From positions 1 through 48,112 of the forward strand of contig CAMYUM010000012.1 of NCBI GenBank assembly GCA_947301965.1: a stretch of DNA of 48,112 bases. The letters are read 5' to 3'. This document shows, in pieces, positions 31,999 through 40,237 of the stretch (its first letter is position 1; each line of letters opens with the position of its first letter). The translations under genes were made by a program, and so were the position numbers. Origin of the DNA: an uncultured Azospirillum sp. (GTDB taxonomy: Bacteria; Pseudomonadota; Alphaproteobacteria; RF32; CAG-239). Under the pieces are notes generated by a model that searched no databases, was not told the DNA's origin, and saw nothing but the letters and a program-made list of their open reading frames with translations.

Positions 31999-33057
31999 AT
32001 GGAAGAACGAATTGTAACCCCCAAAGCCCTGCCTGAAGATGAAAACATCGTCAACGCTCCGATCAATCTGCGCCCTAACTCGTTGAGCGAATTTGTCGGT
32101 CAACGACAGGTTTGTGAAAACTTAAAGATTTTTATTGAGGCTGCCAAAAAACGCCATGAGGCTCTGGATCACGTCTTGCTTTTCGGCCCTCCGGGATTAG
32201 GTAAAACCACGCTGGCTTCAATCATCGCCAAAGAATTGGGAGTAAACTTTAAAGCCACATCGGCTCCGATGATTTCAAAATCCGGAGATTTGGCGGCGAT
32301 TCTCACCAATCTTGAAGCCAACGATGTCTTGTTTATTGATGAAATCCACCGTCTTAATCCGGCAATTGAAGAAGTACTTTATTCAGCAATGGAAGATTTT
32401 CAGCTTGATTTGATTATCGGTGAAGGTCCTTCTGCCCGTTCGGTAAAAATTGATCTGCAACCATTCACGTTGGTAGGGGCGACCACCCGTTCCGGTCTGC
32501 TTTCTACCCCGTTGCGCGAGCGTTTTGGTATTCCGTTGCGGTTAGACTTCTATTCTCCCGAAGACCTAAAAACAATTGTTTTGCGCGGAGCGCGGTTGCT
32601 TAATGTACCGATGACCGATGACGGTGCTCGTGAAATTGCCAGTCGTTCTCGTGGTACTCCTCGTGTTGCCGGGCGTTTGTTACGCCGCGTCCGTGACTTT
32701 GGCGAGGTCGCTTCCGGCGGTAACATCGGCAGAGATATAGCCGATGAAGCCTTGCAACGACTTAATGTTGACAAACTCGGACTTGATGCCTTTGACAAAC
32801 GCTATCTTACCTGCATTGCCAAAAATTACGGCGGAGGTCCGGTCGGTGCCGATACCTTGGCTGCCGCTTTGTCAGAAGAACGCGATACCATTGAAGAAGT
32901 TATTGAGCCGTTTTTATTAAAACTCGGATTTTTGCAACGCACTCCTCGCGGACGTGTCATTTCTGACTTGGGGTGCGAATATTTAGGCATTCCCAAATTA
33001 CGCAAAAATGCAAAGCAATTCAACGACCAAGACGACTTGTTTGATTCAGGAGATTAA
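31999..33057 (+). CDS. ruvB: Holliday junction branch-migration ATPase RuvB
   Basis: 352 residues, normal length. AAA+ motor that drives branch migration with RuvA. Walker A is GPPGLGKTT, Walker B is LFIDEIHRL, sensor 1 is [15 protein letters not shown], and the arginine finger block follows. The C-terminal winged helix is complete. It lies in one operon with ruvA before it and ybgC after it (1-base gap). Confidence 0.97.
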   Translation: MEERIVTPKALPEDENIVNAPINLRPNSLSEFVGQRQVCENLKIFIEAAKKRHEALDHVLLFGPPGLGKTTLASIIAKELGVNFKATSAPMISKSGDLAAILTNLEANDVLFIDEIHRLNPAIEEVLYSAMEDFQLDLIIGEGPSARSVKIDLQPFTLVGATTRSGLLSTPLRERFGIPLRLDFYSPEDLKTIVLRGARLLNVPMTDDGAREIASRSRGTPRVAGRLLRRVRDFGEVASGGNIGRDIADEALQRLNVDKLGLDAFDKRYLTCIAKNYGGGPVGADTLAAALSEERDTIEEVIEPFLLKLGFLQRTPRGRVISDLGCEYLGIPKLRKNAKQFNDQDDLFDSGD

Positions 33058-33058
33058 T

Positions 33059-33496
33059 ATGCCGCAGATAATACCTCCGCAAGGCAAGTTTGTTGATGAT
33101 GTCTTTTATTTTCCGGCTCGAGTTTATTATGAGGATACCGATGCTGGTGGCGTGGTTTATTATGCCAATTATCTCCGTTTTGCCGAACGGGCGCGTACCG
33201 AATTTTTGCGTGCTCTCAACTTCAGCCAGCACGAAGGTCTGGAAGCCGATGATCGCAGCGCCTTTGTTGTTCGCCATTGTGAGATAGATTATCGCTCGCC
33301 GGCAGTACTTGATGATTTATTGACTGTTTCGTGTAAAATCACTGAGATGGGCGGAGCATCTTGCACCATACATCAGGAAATTATGCGTGATGATAAAGCA
33401 ATTGTTGTTTTAGATGTCAAAGTCGTTTATGTCAGCCTTAAAAACAAGCGTCCGGTTCGTATTCCGCAGATATTAAAAAATCATTTCTCCGAATAA
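33059..33496 (+). CDS. ybgC: Tol-Pal-associated acyl-CoA thioesterase YbgC
   Basis: 145 residues. Start at 33059, one base after the ruvB stop and preceded by AGGAG; the frame runs back into ruvB. Hotdog-fold thioesterase of the 4-hydroxybenzoyl-CoA family with the signature YYEDTDAGGVVYYANYLRFAE. It hydrolyses short acyl-CoA and associates with phospholipid enzymes in other bacteria. It conventionally heads the tol-pal cluster, but here a terminator lies between it and tolQ. Confidence 0.94.
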   Translation: MPQIIPPQGKFVDDVFYFPARVYYEDTDAGGVVYYANYLRFAERARTEFLRALNFSQHEGLEADDRSAFVVRHCEIDYRSPAVLDDLLTVSCKITEMGGASCTIHQEIMRDDKAIVVLDVKVVYVSLKNKRPVRIPQILKNHFSE

Positions 33497-33517
33497 TTTG
33501 CACCGGGCAAATTTTTT
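33495..33517 (+). terminator. Intrinsic terminator after ybgC
   Basis: AATTTGC (33495-33501) pairs with GCAAATT (33507-33513) and a T-run follows. It overlaps the ybgC stop and separates ruvAB-ybgC from tolQRA. Confidence 0.7.
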
Positions 33518-33608
33518 GTAAAAAAAATGCCATATATTAATTGATTCTTTAGGAATTTAGTGTAGCTTACTCTAAAATATCACTCTTATACAAACTAATG
33601 AGGTAAAA

Positions 33609-34352
33609 ATGGACACACAAACTTTAGCAGATGTTGCCGACGGCAGCTCAATGTCAATGTGGAGCATGGTCTGGAGTTCGGACACTGTTACCAAAGTCGT
33701 AATGATTGGCCTTATTTTGGCATCAATTTGGTCTTGGGCCATCATTATTGATAAACTCGCCACTTTGCGTGAAGTTAAACAACGTTCTCGCAGTTTTGAA
33801 TCAAAGTTTTGGTCAGGCGGTTCTCTTGATAAACTTTTTGAAAGCATCGGCAACCGTCCGGCAGATCCGATGTCGGCAATGTTTATGGCCGCCATGCGCG
33901 AGTGGAAACGTACTGATATTATGAAGTCCAAAACCGATCGCGGACTGCGCGGCGTTTCTCTTCAACAGCGTATTGAAAAAGCTATGGCGGTTTCAATGGA
34001 TAAAGAAATTGACAGCCTGGATACCCGTATGGGCTTTTTGGCTTCAACCGGTTCGGTTGCACCGTTGGTCGGTTTGTTCGGTACGGTTTGGGGCATTATC
34101 AACAGCTTTAACGCTATTGCCGCTACCCAAAGTAACTCTTTGTCGGCAATTGCTCCCGGTATTGCCGAAGCCTTGTTCACAACAGCTTTCGGTTTGATTG
34201 CCGCGATTCCTGCGGTTGTGGCTTACAACAAAATTTCTTCCGATATTGATCGCTATGCCAATCGTTTGGAAAATTTTGCCGCAGAGTTTTCAAGCATTCT
34301 TTCCCGTGAAATTGATAATACAACTATCAGAGCCGATATGGCAGGTGAGTAA
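33609..34352 (+). CDS. tolQ: Tol-Pal system proton channel subunit TolQ
   Basis: 247 residues, three transmembrane helices, MotA/TolQ/ExbB family. The first helix is around 25-50; the second and third, about 140-165 and 180-205, contain VAPLVGLFGTVWGI and the AEALFTTAFGLIAAIPAV channel block. With TolR it uses proton motive force to energise TolA during cell constriction. TolQ rather than ExbB is supported by neighbours ybgC, tolR and tolA. GAGGTAAAA precedes the ATG; tolR starts 2 bases after the stop. Confidence 0.95.
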   Translation: MDTQTLADVADGSSMSMWSMVWSSDTVTKVVMIGLILASIWSWAIIIDKLATLREVKQRSRSFESKFWSGGSLDKLFESIGNRPADPMSAMFMAAMREWKRTDIMKSKTDRGLRGVSLQQRIEKAMAVSMDKEIDSLDTRMGFLASTGSVAPLVGLFGTVWGIINSFNAIAATQSNSLSAIAPGIAEALFTTAFGLIAAIPAVVAYNKISSDIDRYANRLENFAAEFSSILSREIDNTTIRADMAGE

Positions 34353-34354
34353 TA

Positions 34355-34804
34355 ATGGTACAATTACATACAAAAATCCGTTCTTCTCGTCGTTCCAGCC
34401 GCCGCAATGCTGACATTAACATCACAAACCTTATGGACGTTATGATGGTGTTGCTGGTGGTGTTTATGGTTGCGGCACCGCTTATGACTTCGGGTATTGC
34501 TCTCGATTTGCCGAAAGTGGGCGGCAAAAACCTTACCGGCAAAGAAACATCGCTTAATATCAGCGTCGATGAAAACGGTTATTATTACATCGGCAAAGAG
34601 GAAATCCCCGCCGATGAAATTGTTGCCAAAGTACAGGCTGTAAGAGAGGCCAATCCTGAAATCAGCGTCATTATCTCTGGTGATACCGATGCTCAATATG
34701 GTCGTGTTTTAGGGCTTATGGCTCTTTTGAAAAATGCCGGTTTTTCCAAAGTCGGACTAAAAACCGATCCTGCGCCTAACCAGTCAACTAAAGAAAAGAA
34801 GTAA
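34355..34804 (+). CDS. tolR: Tol-Pal system subunit TolR
   Basis: 149 residues with one N-terminal transmembrane helix containing NLMDVMMVLLVVFMV, where the Asp (about residue 28) is the proton-carrying residue of the TolR/ExbD/MotB family. The periplasmic domain follows (about 50-145). Gap of 2 bases to tolQ and 6 bases to tolA. TolR-type assignment comes from the neighbourhood. Confidence 0.94.
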   Translation: MVQLHTKIRSSRRSSRRNADINITNLMDVMMVLLVVFMVAAPLMTSGIALDLPKVGGKNLTGKETSLNISVDENGYYYIGKEEIPADEIVAKVQAVREANPEISVIISGDTDAQYGRVLGLMALLKNAGFSKVGLKTDPAPNQSTKEKK

Positions 34805-34810
34805 TTAACT

Positions 34811-35767
34811 GTGAGAAAGTCGTCTGTATATAAATCTTTAGCCTTGCATGGCATTGCCCTTTTGATGGTGACGATTGATATGTCGTGGCTGTGGCGTAAA
34901 GATATGACGCTTGATCAAGTTCCGATTATTGTTGATTTGAATGATGTAAAAATTTCTGAAATAACCAATCTTCCGACCAAGGCTGAATTTGCCGACAAAG
35001 ACAGTCCCGCAACTCGCGAAAAGATTGAGGAAATCCACGCCAAGGACGAAACTCCTCCTCAAGAGATGAAACCTAACGAAGCCGATGAAACTCAAGAAAC
35101 GGAAGATGTTCCTGAAGATGAAACACCGGTAGAACCGACACAGGACTTTATTGTTCCGCCTCAACCGAGCAAACCGAAATTGCCGGAGAAAAAGCCGGAG
35201 CCCAAACGCCCGACACCTCCGCCACAACCAAGAAAGCCGACCCCGCCCAAGAAAACTCCGGAACCTAAAAAGCCGGCTCCGAAAAACCAACCGGTACTTG
35301 ACAACCCGTTAAAAGACTTGCTGGCATCTGTCGATAATATGGAGAAAAAACTCGGCGAGCAAACCGCCAATGCTACCATCAAAGAAGGTACACAAGTCAA
35401 CAATATGGGTATTGCCGGCGGAGTAGGCGGCTCATACTTCAGCGATTTATCAATATCCGAAGCCGACGCAATAGCCGGTCGTCTTCGTGCTTGTTGGAAC
35501 CTCGACCCCGGCGCAATGGGTATTGAGGATATGATTATTGAAATCAGAGCTCATCTGAATAAAGATGGCACGGTTCGCGATGTTGATATTTTAGATAAAG
35601 GACGTTATAACAGCGACAGACATTTCCACTCGGTCGCAGACAGTGCTCGTCGTGCAGTTTATGTTTGCCAACCATATAATATTTTGGCAGAGAAATATCC
35701 GCACAAATACGATATGTGGAAGACTATGCTGTTACGCTTTAACCCGATGAGCCATACCATCAATTAG
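34811..35767 (+). CDS. tolA: TolA-like envelope-spanning protein
   Basis: 318 residues with a GTG start (6 bases after tolR). An N-terminal membrane anchor (about 10-25) is followed by an acidic stretch and a long Pro/Lys/Glu-rich region (about 110-170) that replaces the usual Ala/Lys helix. The C-terminal globular domain (about 220-318) has the TolA/TonB-C layout, with the conserved cysteine pair in LRACWNL and VYVCQPYN. It should bridge the inner membrane to Pal. Sequence of the middle is low-complexity, so homology rests on domain order and context. No tolB or pal follows. Confidence 0.85.
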   Translation: MRKSSVYKSLALHGIALLMVTIDMSWLWRKDMTLDQVPIIVDLNDVKISEITNLPTKAEFADKDSPATREKIEEIHAKDETPPQEMKPNEADETQETEDVPEDETPVEPTQDFIVPPQPSKPKLPEKKPEPKRPTPPPQPRKPTPPKKTPEPKKPAPKNQPVLDNPLKDLLASVDNMEKKLGEQTANATIKEGTQVNNMGIAGGVGGSYFSDLSISEADAIAGRLRACWNLDPGAMGIEDMIIEIRAHLNKDGTVRDVDILDKGRYNSDRHFHSVADSARRAVYVCQPYNILAEKYPHKYDMWKTMLLRFNPMSHTIN

Positions 35768-35777
35768 TGGGGAAAAA

Positions 35778-36509
35778 ATGGAAGAAGCAAACAATACAAT
35801 CTCACTCAAACGACTTTTTATTAATTCAATCCGTTATTGTGTGCGCAAGTGGCACGAGCTGTCGCTGTTTACAATAGTTCACGTCGTTCTGCTTATCATC
35901 GGTTTTAAGTTTATTAATGGCTGGCACGACAAACTGTTTTTATTATGGATTATTCCTTACTATGCATTCTGGTGTTATTTTTTCCGTTTTTATTTTGATC
36001 GCAAACCCTATTTAATGACCAAAAAGATTTTTGATACCCTGCTACCATCAACCCGTATTTTGGTATTGAGTTTGGTCATCATTATATTACTTGCCTTTGT
36101 TCCGTTGGCTATACCGTTTGTCAGCGGCAACAGTCCCTGGGTTGACAGCTATATTGACCATCTGCAAAAATATATTGATGATACCCAGACGATGAGCGTG
36201 GTTATTGCAGTTATTATGATGATTATATCACCATTCATATTTTATCGTCCGATGATGGCTTGGATAGGTTCGCTTATAGGTCGCAGCGGTCTGTTATCAA
36301 CGGCATTTGCCCGTACAAAAGGTAATTATTGGCAATTTTTATTACAATCAATCATATTTAATGCGATTTTTTGTTTAGTTGAGTTTCTTGACAAAGCTTT
36401 TTTGATGAGCGGTTGGCTGTTCATCTTCGGCGTTTCGGTTGTTACCGTATTTTTCAATATTGTTTTAGCTAAAATGTATGAGTACTTTTTTCTGGAGATT
36501 GATAAATGA
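35778..36509 (+). CDS. Multi-pass membrane protein of unknown function
   Basis: 243 residues with about six hydrophobic segments (around 28-45, 50-68, 92-115, 140-165, 190-210 and 212-235). I recognise no family. AGTGGGG precedes the ATG, 10 bases after tolA, and its stop overlaps the next start (ATGA), so it is part of the tol transcript. In the usual cluster this position is held by tolB. Confidence 0.7.
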   Translation: MEEANNTISLKRLFINSIRYCVRKWHELSLFTIVHVVLLIIGFKFINGWHDKLFLLWIIPYYAFWCYFFRFYFDRKPYLMTKKIFDTLLPSTRILVLSLVIIILLAFVPLAIPFVSGNSPWVDSYIDHLQKYIDDTQTMSVVIAVIMMIISPFIFYRPMMAWIGSLIGRSGLLSTAFARTKGNYWQFLLQSIIFNAIFCLVEFLDKAFLMSGWLFIFGVSVVTVFFNIVLAKMYEYFFLEIDK

Positions 36510-37189
36510 ATACAAAGCTGATTGATAGACTGTTTACAGTTTGTTTTGTATGGAACATTTTTTATATTTTGGTTTTGTTTGAAAGTCTTGTCAGCGAATA
36601 TTTTATGGATCGCTTTTTCTATTGGGGTTATCCGCAATGGGGCAGACTGTACTCATCTCCGCGCTTTTTCCTGTGGTTTAATATCTTTTACATTTTACTT
36701 TTATGCGGTGCAATGTTTTTTGCCTGGATCAGACGCCATTCCAACTTCAAACATGCGATGATTACGGCGGTAGCTGTTGCGATCATCTCAATAGCCAATA
36801 TGCATGTATCCGAATACAATCGCTATCACCAGTTCAGCATTTTTGAATCTGAGCGTGGTGAAGACAGCAGTCGCATTCCCTCGGGAATATGGATGGTCGG
36901 TCCCAGAACTCTGCAAAGCTACGCCGATCAAGGTATAATGAACAAAATTAAAGGCTGGTGGGGCAGAGGTGACTGGCCGGGCGGAAAAAACATTTGGGGC
37001 AATTATCGCATTTGGCTTGTTCCGAAAGCCGGAACCGATATCAAAAATCGCCGCGGATTGGTAATCCACGGAGGTAACAATCATAGCTCGCCTTGGGGAA
37101 TAGACATGGGACCGGAAATAGACGATTTTGCAAAACGTCTGCAGGCAAGCGATGCACCTCTTGAACTAAACATTGATTATAATGACTAA
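36506..37189 (+). CDS. Membrane protein with an L,D-transpeptidase-like segment lacking Cys
   Basis: 227 residues: three hydrophobic segments (about 10-30, 50-75 and 85-100), then a periplasmic-type domain. Near the C-terminus the block VIHGGNNHSSPWGIDMG resembles the YkuD/L,D-transpeptidase core (HG...S-x-G-C-x-R-M), but the catalytic cysteine after Gly is absent. It may be a degenerate, non-catalytic relative that binds peptidoglycan; this is my inference from a short match. Starts inside the stop of the previous gene with GGAGATTG before it. Terminator at 37214. Confidence 0.6.
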   Translation: MNTKLIDRLFTVCFVWNIFYILVLFESLVSEYFMDRFFYWGYPQWGRLYSSPRFFLWFNIFYILLLCGAMFFAWIRRHSNFKHAMITAVAVAIISIANMHVSEYNRYHQFSIFESERGEDSSRIPSGIWMVGPRTLQSYADQGIMNKIKGWWGRGDWPGGKNIWGNYRIWLVPKAGTDIKNRRGLVIHGGNNHSSPWGIDMGPEIDDFAKRLQASDAPLELNIDYND

Positions 37190-37213
37190 AAATTCAATTT
37201 TCCTATCACATTG

Positions 37214-37248
37214 AAAAAAGGCCGGTTTTAAATCAACCGCCTTTTTTT
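37214..37248 (+). terminator. Terminator of the tol transcript
   Basis: GG-CGGTT (one bulged C) pairs with AACCG-CC between an A-run and a T-run. Confidence 0.75.
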
Positions 37249-37258
37249 ATAAAAAATC

Positions 37259-37287
37259 TTGACAATGTTCTACTTTTGTTCTATCCT
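37259..37287 (+). promoter_or_regulatory. Promoter of the 64-residue membrane protein
   Basis: Perfect TTGACA (37259-37264), 17-base spacer and TATCCT (37282-37287). Confidence 0.65.
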
Positions 37288-37317
37288 CCGATTAAACAGA
37301 TAGAGGAGACAAGCAAA

Positions 37318-37512
37318 ATGGCAAAAATAAAATTTTATAACATAATCATGGTTATGTCTGTCATCGCAACATTACTCTGTATAATGGGCATGGTGGCAAT
37401 TATTGATGTATGCAAAACCAAGCATATCGTCTTTATGATATTCAATCTGATTTTTATTGCCGTTTCTTGGATTCTTACTATCAAGGAAAATAAAGAACAA
37501 ATGTTCCTATAA
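37318..37512 (+). CDS. Small two-helix membrane protein
   Basis: 64 residues from the ATG at 37318, preceded by GAGGAGAC; the in-frame ATG at 37276 lies inside the promoter. Two hydrophobic segments (about 7-27 and 36-54) with a short loop containing CKTKH. No family recognised. It has its own promoter and terminator, so it is a deliberate single-gene unit rather than noise. Confidence 0.65.
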   Translation: MAKIKFYNIIMVMSVIATLLCIMGMVAIIDVCKTKHIVFMIFNLIFIAVSWILTIKENKEQMFL

Positions 37513-37538
37513 ATTCCAAATAAAAATACGGTTGTCGC

Positions 37539-37577
37539 AGAGAAGGGTTTTTTATTAAAAACTCTTCTCTTTTTTTA
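37539..37577 (+). terminator. Intrinsic terminator
   Basis: AGAGAAG with CTTCTCT, extended by GGTTTTT/AAAAACT, gives about 14 bp with one wobble, then a T-run. Confidence 0.85.
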
Positions 37578-37658
37578 TATATTATTGCAAAAAATAAATT
37601 TTTATTGATATATTTCATCAAATTGGTACTATAAACCGTATTTGTTGGAGGATATACT

Positions 37659-38333
37659 ATGATTTCTAAAAAAACAGCACCGGCTCCGAAAAAAGCAGCA
37701 CCGCAAACCAAAACGGACAAAAACACAAAAAGCAAACAATCGGCTCCGAAAAACTCGGATCAGAAAACAAACAACGGTTTTTCTGAACATGTCAGAAGAT
37801 TGGTCTTAATTTTTGTCGTTGCCGCAGTTATCTTTTCTATAATTTATTTTCTTAAACCGCAGAAACCTGTTCTTCAAAATCCTGATTATAATATCGGCAT
37901 GGCCGCCGGTATTATTTATCGTCATACGGTTGCCTACAAGCATTTTTGCTCACAAAACGGATATGAACTCAAACAATATCCGGAGAATTTTACCAAATAT
38001 ATGAAAAATGATATTGATAAAATTGAAACCAATGCCAACGCCAACGGCTACAGTCTTAAACAACTCTATAAACATATCGAAGAGCAAGGCGTGGACAAAG
38101 TATCACAATCTGTTGTTGAAGATATGGAAAACTTCCGCAAAAACGCCATAATCTGGTTGGCCGCCAATCATTATAATGTCAGCCCCGACAAGATACAATG
38201 GAGCGACGAGATGAAAGAACTTATGAGTATGCATGATGCTTGTGCTTTGTTTGATGATTTTTCATCGCAATATGATTTTTCCAAAACTAACGGGTACAAG
38301 GTTATAAAAAAGGCCGTAAAAAACTTAAAGTAA
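37659..38333 (+). CDS. Single-pass membrane protein of unknown function
   Basis: 224 residues. A Lys/Ala/Pro-rich cytoplasmic N-terminus (about 1-45), one transmembrane segment (about 48-66, LVLIFVVAAVIFSIIYFL) and an alpha-helical periplasmic domain (about 80-224) with two cysteines (in HFCSQNG and HDACALF) that could form a disulfide. No family recognised. TTGGAGGA precedes the ATG. Single-gene unit with terminators on both sides. Confidence 0.7.
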   Translation: MISKKTAPAPKKAAPQTKTDKNTKSKQSAPKNSDQKTNNGFSEHVRRLVLIFVVAAVIFSIIYFLKPQKPVLQNPDYNIGMAAGIIYRHTVAYKHFCSQNGYELKQYPENFTKYMKNDIDKIETNANANGYSLKQLYKHIEEQGVDKVSQSVVEDMENFRKNAIIWLAANHYNVSPDKIQWSDEMKELMSMHDACALFDDFSSQYDFSKTNGYKVIKKAVKNLK

Positions 38334-38357
38334 TTTAATTATACTGTTTATTGAAAG

Positions 38358-38383
38358 CGGCAGATTTTTATCTGCCGTTTTTT
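38358..38383 (+). terminator. Intrinsic terminator
   Basis: CGGCAGAT pairs with ATCTGCCG, loop TTTT, then T-run. Confidence 0.85.
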
Positions 38384-38467
38384 GTGGAAATAAGTTGATA
38401 AAATAACTTGGCAAATTGCATAAAATCGGCTAACATCCCGACATAATTAACTTTAACGAAGAACAGA

Positions 38468-40228
38468 ATGTTTAAAAAACTTATACAAAAGATTATGTCA
38501 ACTAATTTTGTGGTTAATTATCGCAAAATTTTACCTTACGTAAAACCATATTGGGTAAGGGCTTTAGCTGCAGTTTTAATCTCTATTCCGATCGGATCGA
38601 TGGATGCGGTTATTGCCTGGTCTTTCAAACCTTATATGGATGTGGTTATGGTTGAAAAATCAGCTGCCGCTGCCAACTATATTCCAATGTTAATCATATT
38701 GTTCAGCTGTCTGCAAAGTTTGCTGGGCTATGCCGCCACATACCTAAACACATGGGTCGGACGCAAAATAACCAATGATGTCAAAATGGATTTGTTTGAC
38801 AAACTGATGTTAAACGATGCCAGTTATTTTGACACCACGACTTCGGGCAATATTATGATGCGCTACAATCACGATGTAGATACCGCATGTAATGGTCTGC
38901 TTTCCAATCTCAAATTGTTTACTACCAGGTTTTTTTCATCAATATCGCTTATCGGCGTTTTGTTTTATAATTCGTGGCAGTTGGCGGTAGTTGCAGTAGC
39001 CATCTTGTTAGGTGCGTTCTATCCACTAACCACGGTTCGCCGCCGCATTAAGGCCGTAATGGACAAGACCATTTTTTCGGGTGCCGCAGTTATGAGCCAC
39101 TATAATGAGACATATAGCGGTAACCGCATTATTTCCTCATACAATCTGTATGATTATCAACGCAAACGCTTTCAAGGGACATTAAAGCAAGTTTTCAAAC
39201 TCGGTATCAAAATGGTACAACGCACCGGTATGATGTCACCGTTGATGCATTTTATTGTATCGCTGGGTATTGCTTTGGTTATTTGGATTGGTAGCTACTT
39301 GATTGTTCATCATGAAATAAGCGCTGGTAATTTTGTATCATTTATCAGTGCGTTAATTATGTTATACCATCCCATAAAATCAATTGGTAACAACTTTAAC
39401 AGTGTACAAATGTCATTTTTGGCAATGGAAAGAGTTTTCCAGCAACTGGAACGTGTTCCCAGCATACATAATTGTGAAAATCCGATTATACTGAAAAATG
39501 TTAAAGATAAAATTGAATATAAAAATGTATCTTTTTCATATGTAAAGAATAAACCGGTTTTGAAAAACATCAATCTTTCCATCAAAGTCGGTCAGACTGT
39601 GGCGTTTGTCGGCAATTCCGGCGGCGGTAAAACTACTTTGGTAAATCTTTTGCCGCGTTTTTATGATGTCAAATCCGGCGAAGTACAGATTGACGGTATT
39701 GATGTCCGAAAATACGACTTAAACTCCTTGCGCGATAACATAGCCATTGTTTTCCAAGACAATTTCTTATTTGCCGGTTCAATTCGTGATAATATTTTGT
39801 TAGGTAAAGAAAATGCATCTGACGAAGAGATTAATCATGCGATCAAGTCGGCCTGTCTTGAAGAGTTTATATCAAGCCTTGATAAAGGTTTGGATACCCA
39901 GATCGGGGAACGCGGAGTTTTATTGTCCGGAGGTCAAAAACAACGTATAGCGATTGCGCGTGCTTTTATCAAGAAAGCTCCGATAGTTATTTTGGACGAG
40001 GCAACATCGGCCTTGGATAACAAGTCAGAAGCAGTAGTTCAACAAGCCATTGACAACCTTATGAAAGATCGTACGGTGATGATTATTGCTCACCGCTTGT
40101 CAACTGTCCGCAACGCAGACAGGATTGTTGTTGTCAACTATGGCGAAATTGTTGAAGAAGGCACTCATGATGAGCTTATATCCAAAGATGGTGTATATTC
40201 TTCATTATATCGCAGTCAAATCAGATAG
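38468..40228 (+). CDS. MsbA-like ABC transporter (fused permease and ATPase)
   Basis: 586 residues, the usual size of MsbA/half-size exporters. Six transmembrane helices (about 1-320) precede an ATPase domain: Walker A GNSGGGKTT, Q-loop VFQDNFLF, signature LSGGQKQR, Walker B VILDEATSALD and the H-loop AHRLST. MsbA flips lipid A-core across the inner membrane, and lpxK/waaA in the same window fit that role, but sequence alone cannot separate MsbA from other half-size exporters. GAAGAACAG precedes the ATG. The U32 gene begins 10 bases after the stop, so the two are probably co-transcribed. Confidence 0.85.
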   Translation: MFKKLIQKIMSTNFVVNYRKILPYVKPYWVRALAAVLISIPIGSMDAVIAWSFKPYMDVVMVEKSAAAANYIPMLIILFSCLQSLLGYAATYLNTWVGRKITNDVKMDLFDKLMLNDASYFDTTTSGNIMMRYNHDVDTACNGLLSNLKLFTTRFFSSISLIGVLFYNSWQLAVVAVAILLGAFYPLTTVRRRIKAVMDKTIFSGAAVMSHYNETYSGNRIISSYNLYDYQRKRFQGTLKQVFKLGIKMVQRTGMMSPLMHFIVSLGIALVIWIGSYLIVHHEISAGNFVSFISALIMLYHPIKSIGNNFNSVQMSFLAMERVFQQLERVPSIHNCENPIILKNVKDKIEYKNVSFSYVKNKPVLKNINLSIKVGQTVAFVGNSGGGKTTLVNLLPRFYDVKSGEVQIDGIDVRKYDLNSLRDNIAIVFQDNFLFAGSIRDNILLGKENASDEEINHAIKSACLEEFISSLDKGLDTQIGERGVLLSGGQKQRIAIARAFIKKAPIVILDEATSALDNKSEAVVQQAIDNLMKDRTVMIIAHRLSTVRNADRIVVVNYGEIVEEGTHDELISKDGVYSSLYRSQIR

Positions 40229-40237
40229 GACGCCGCA

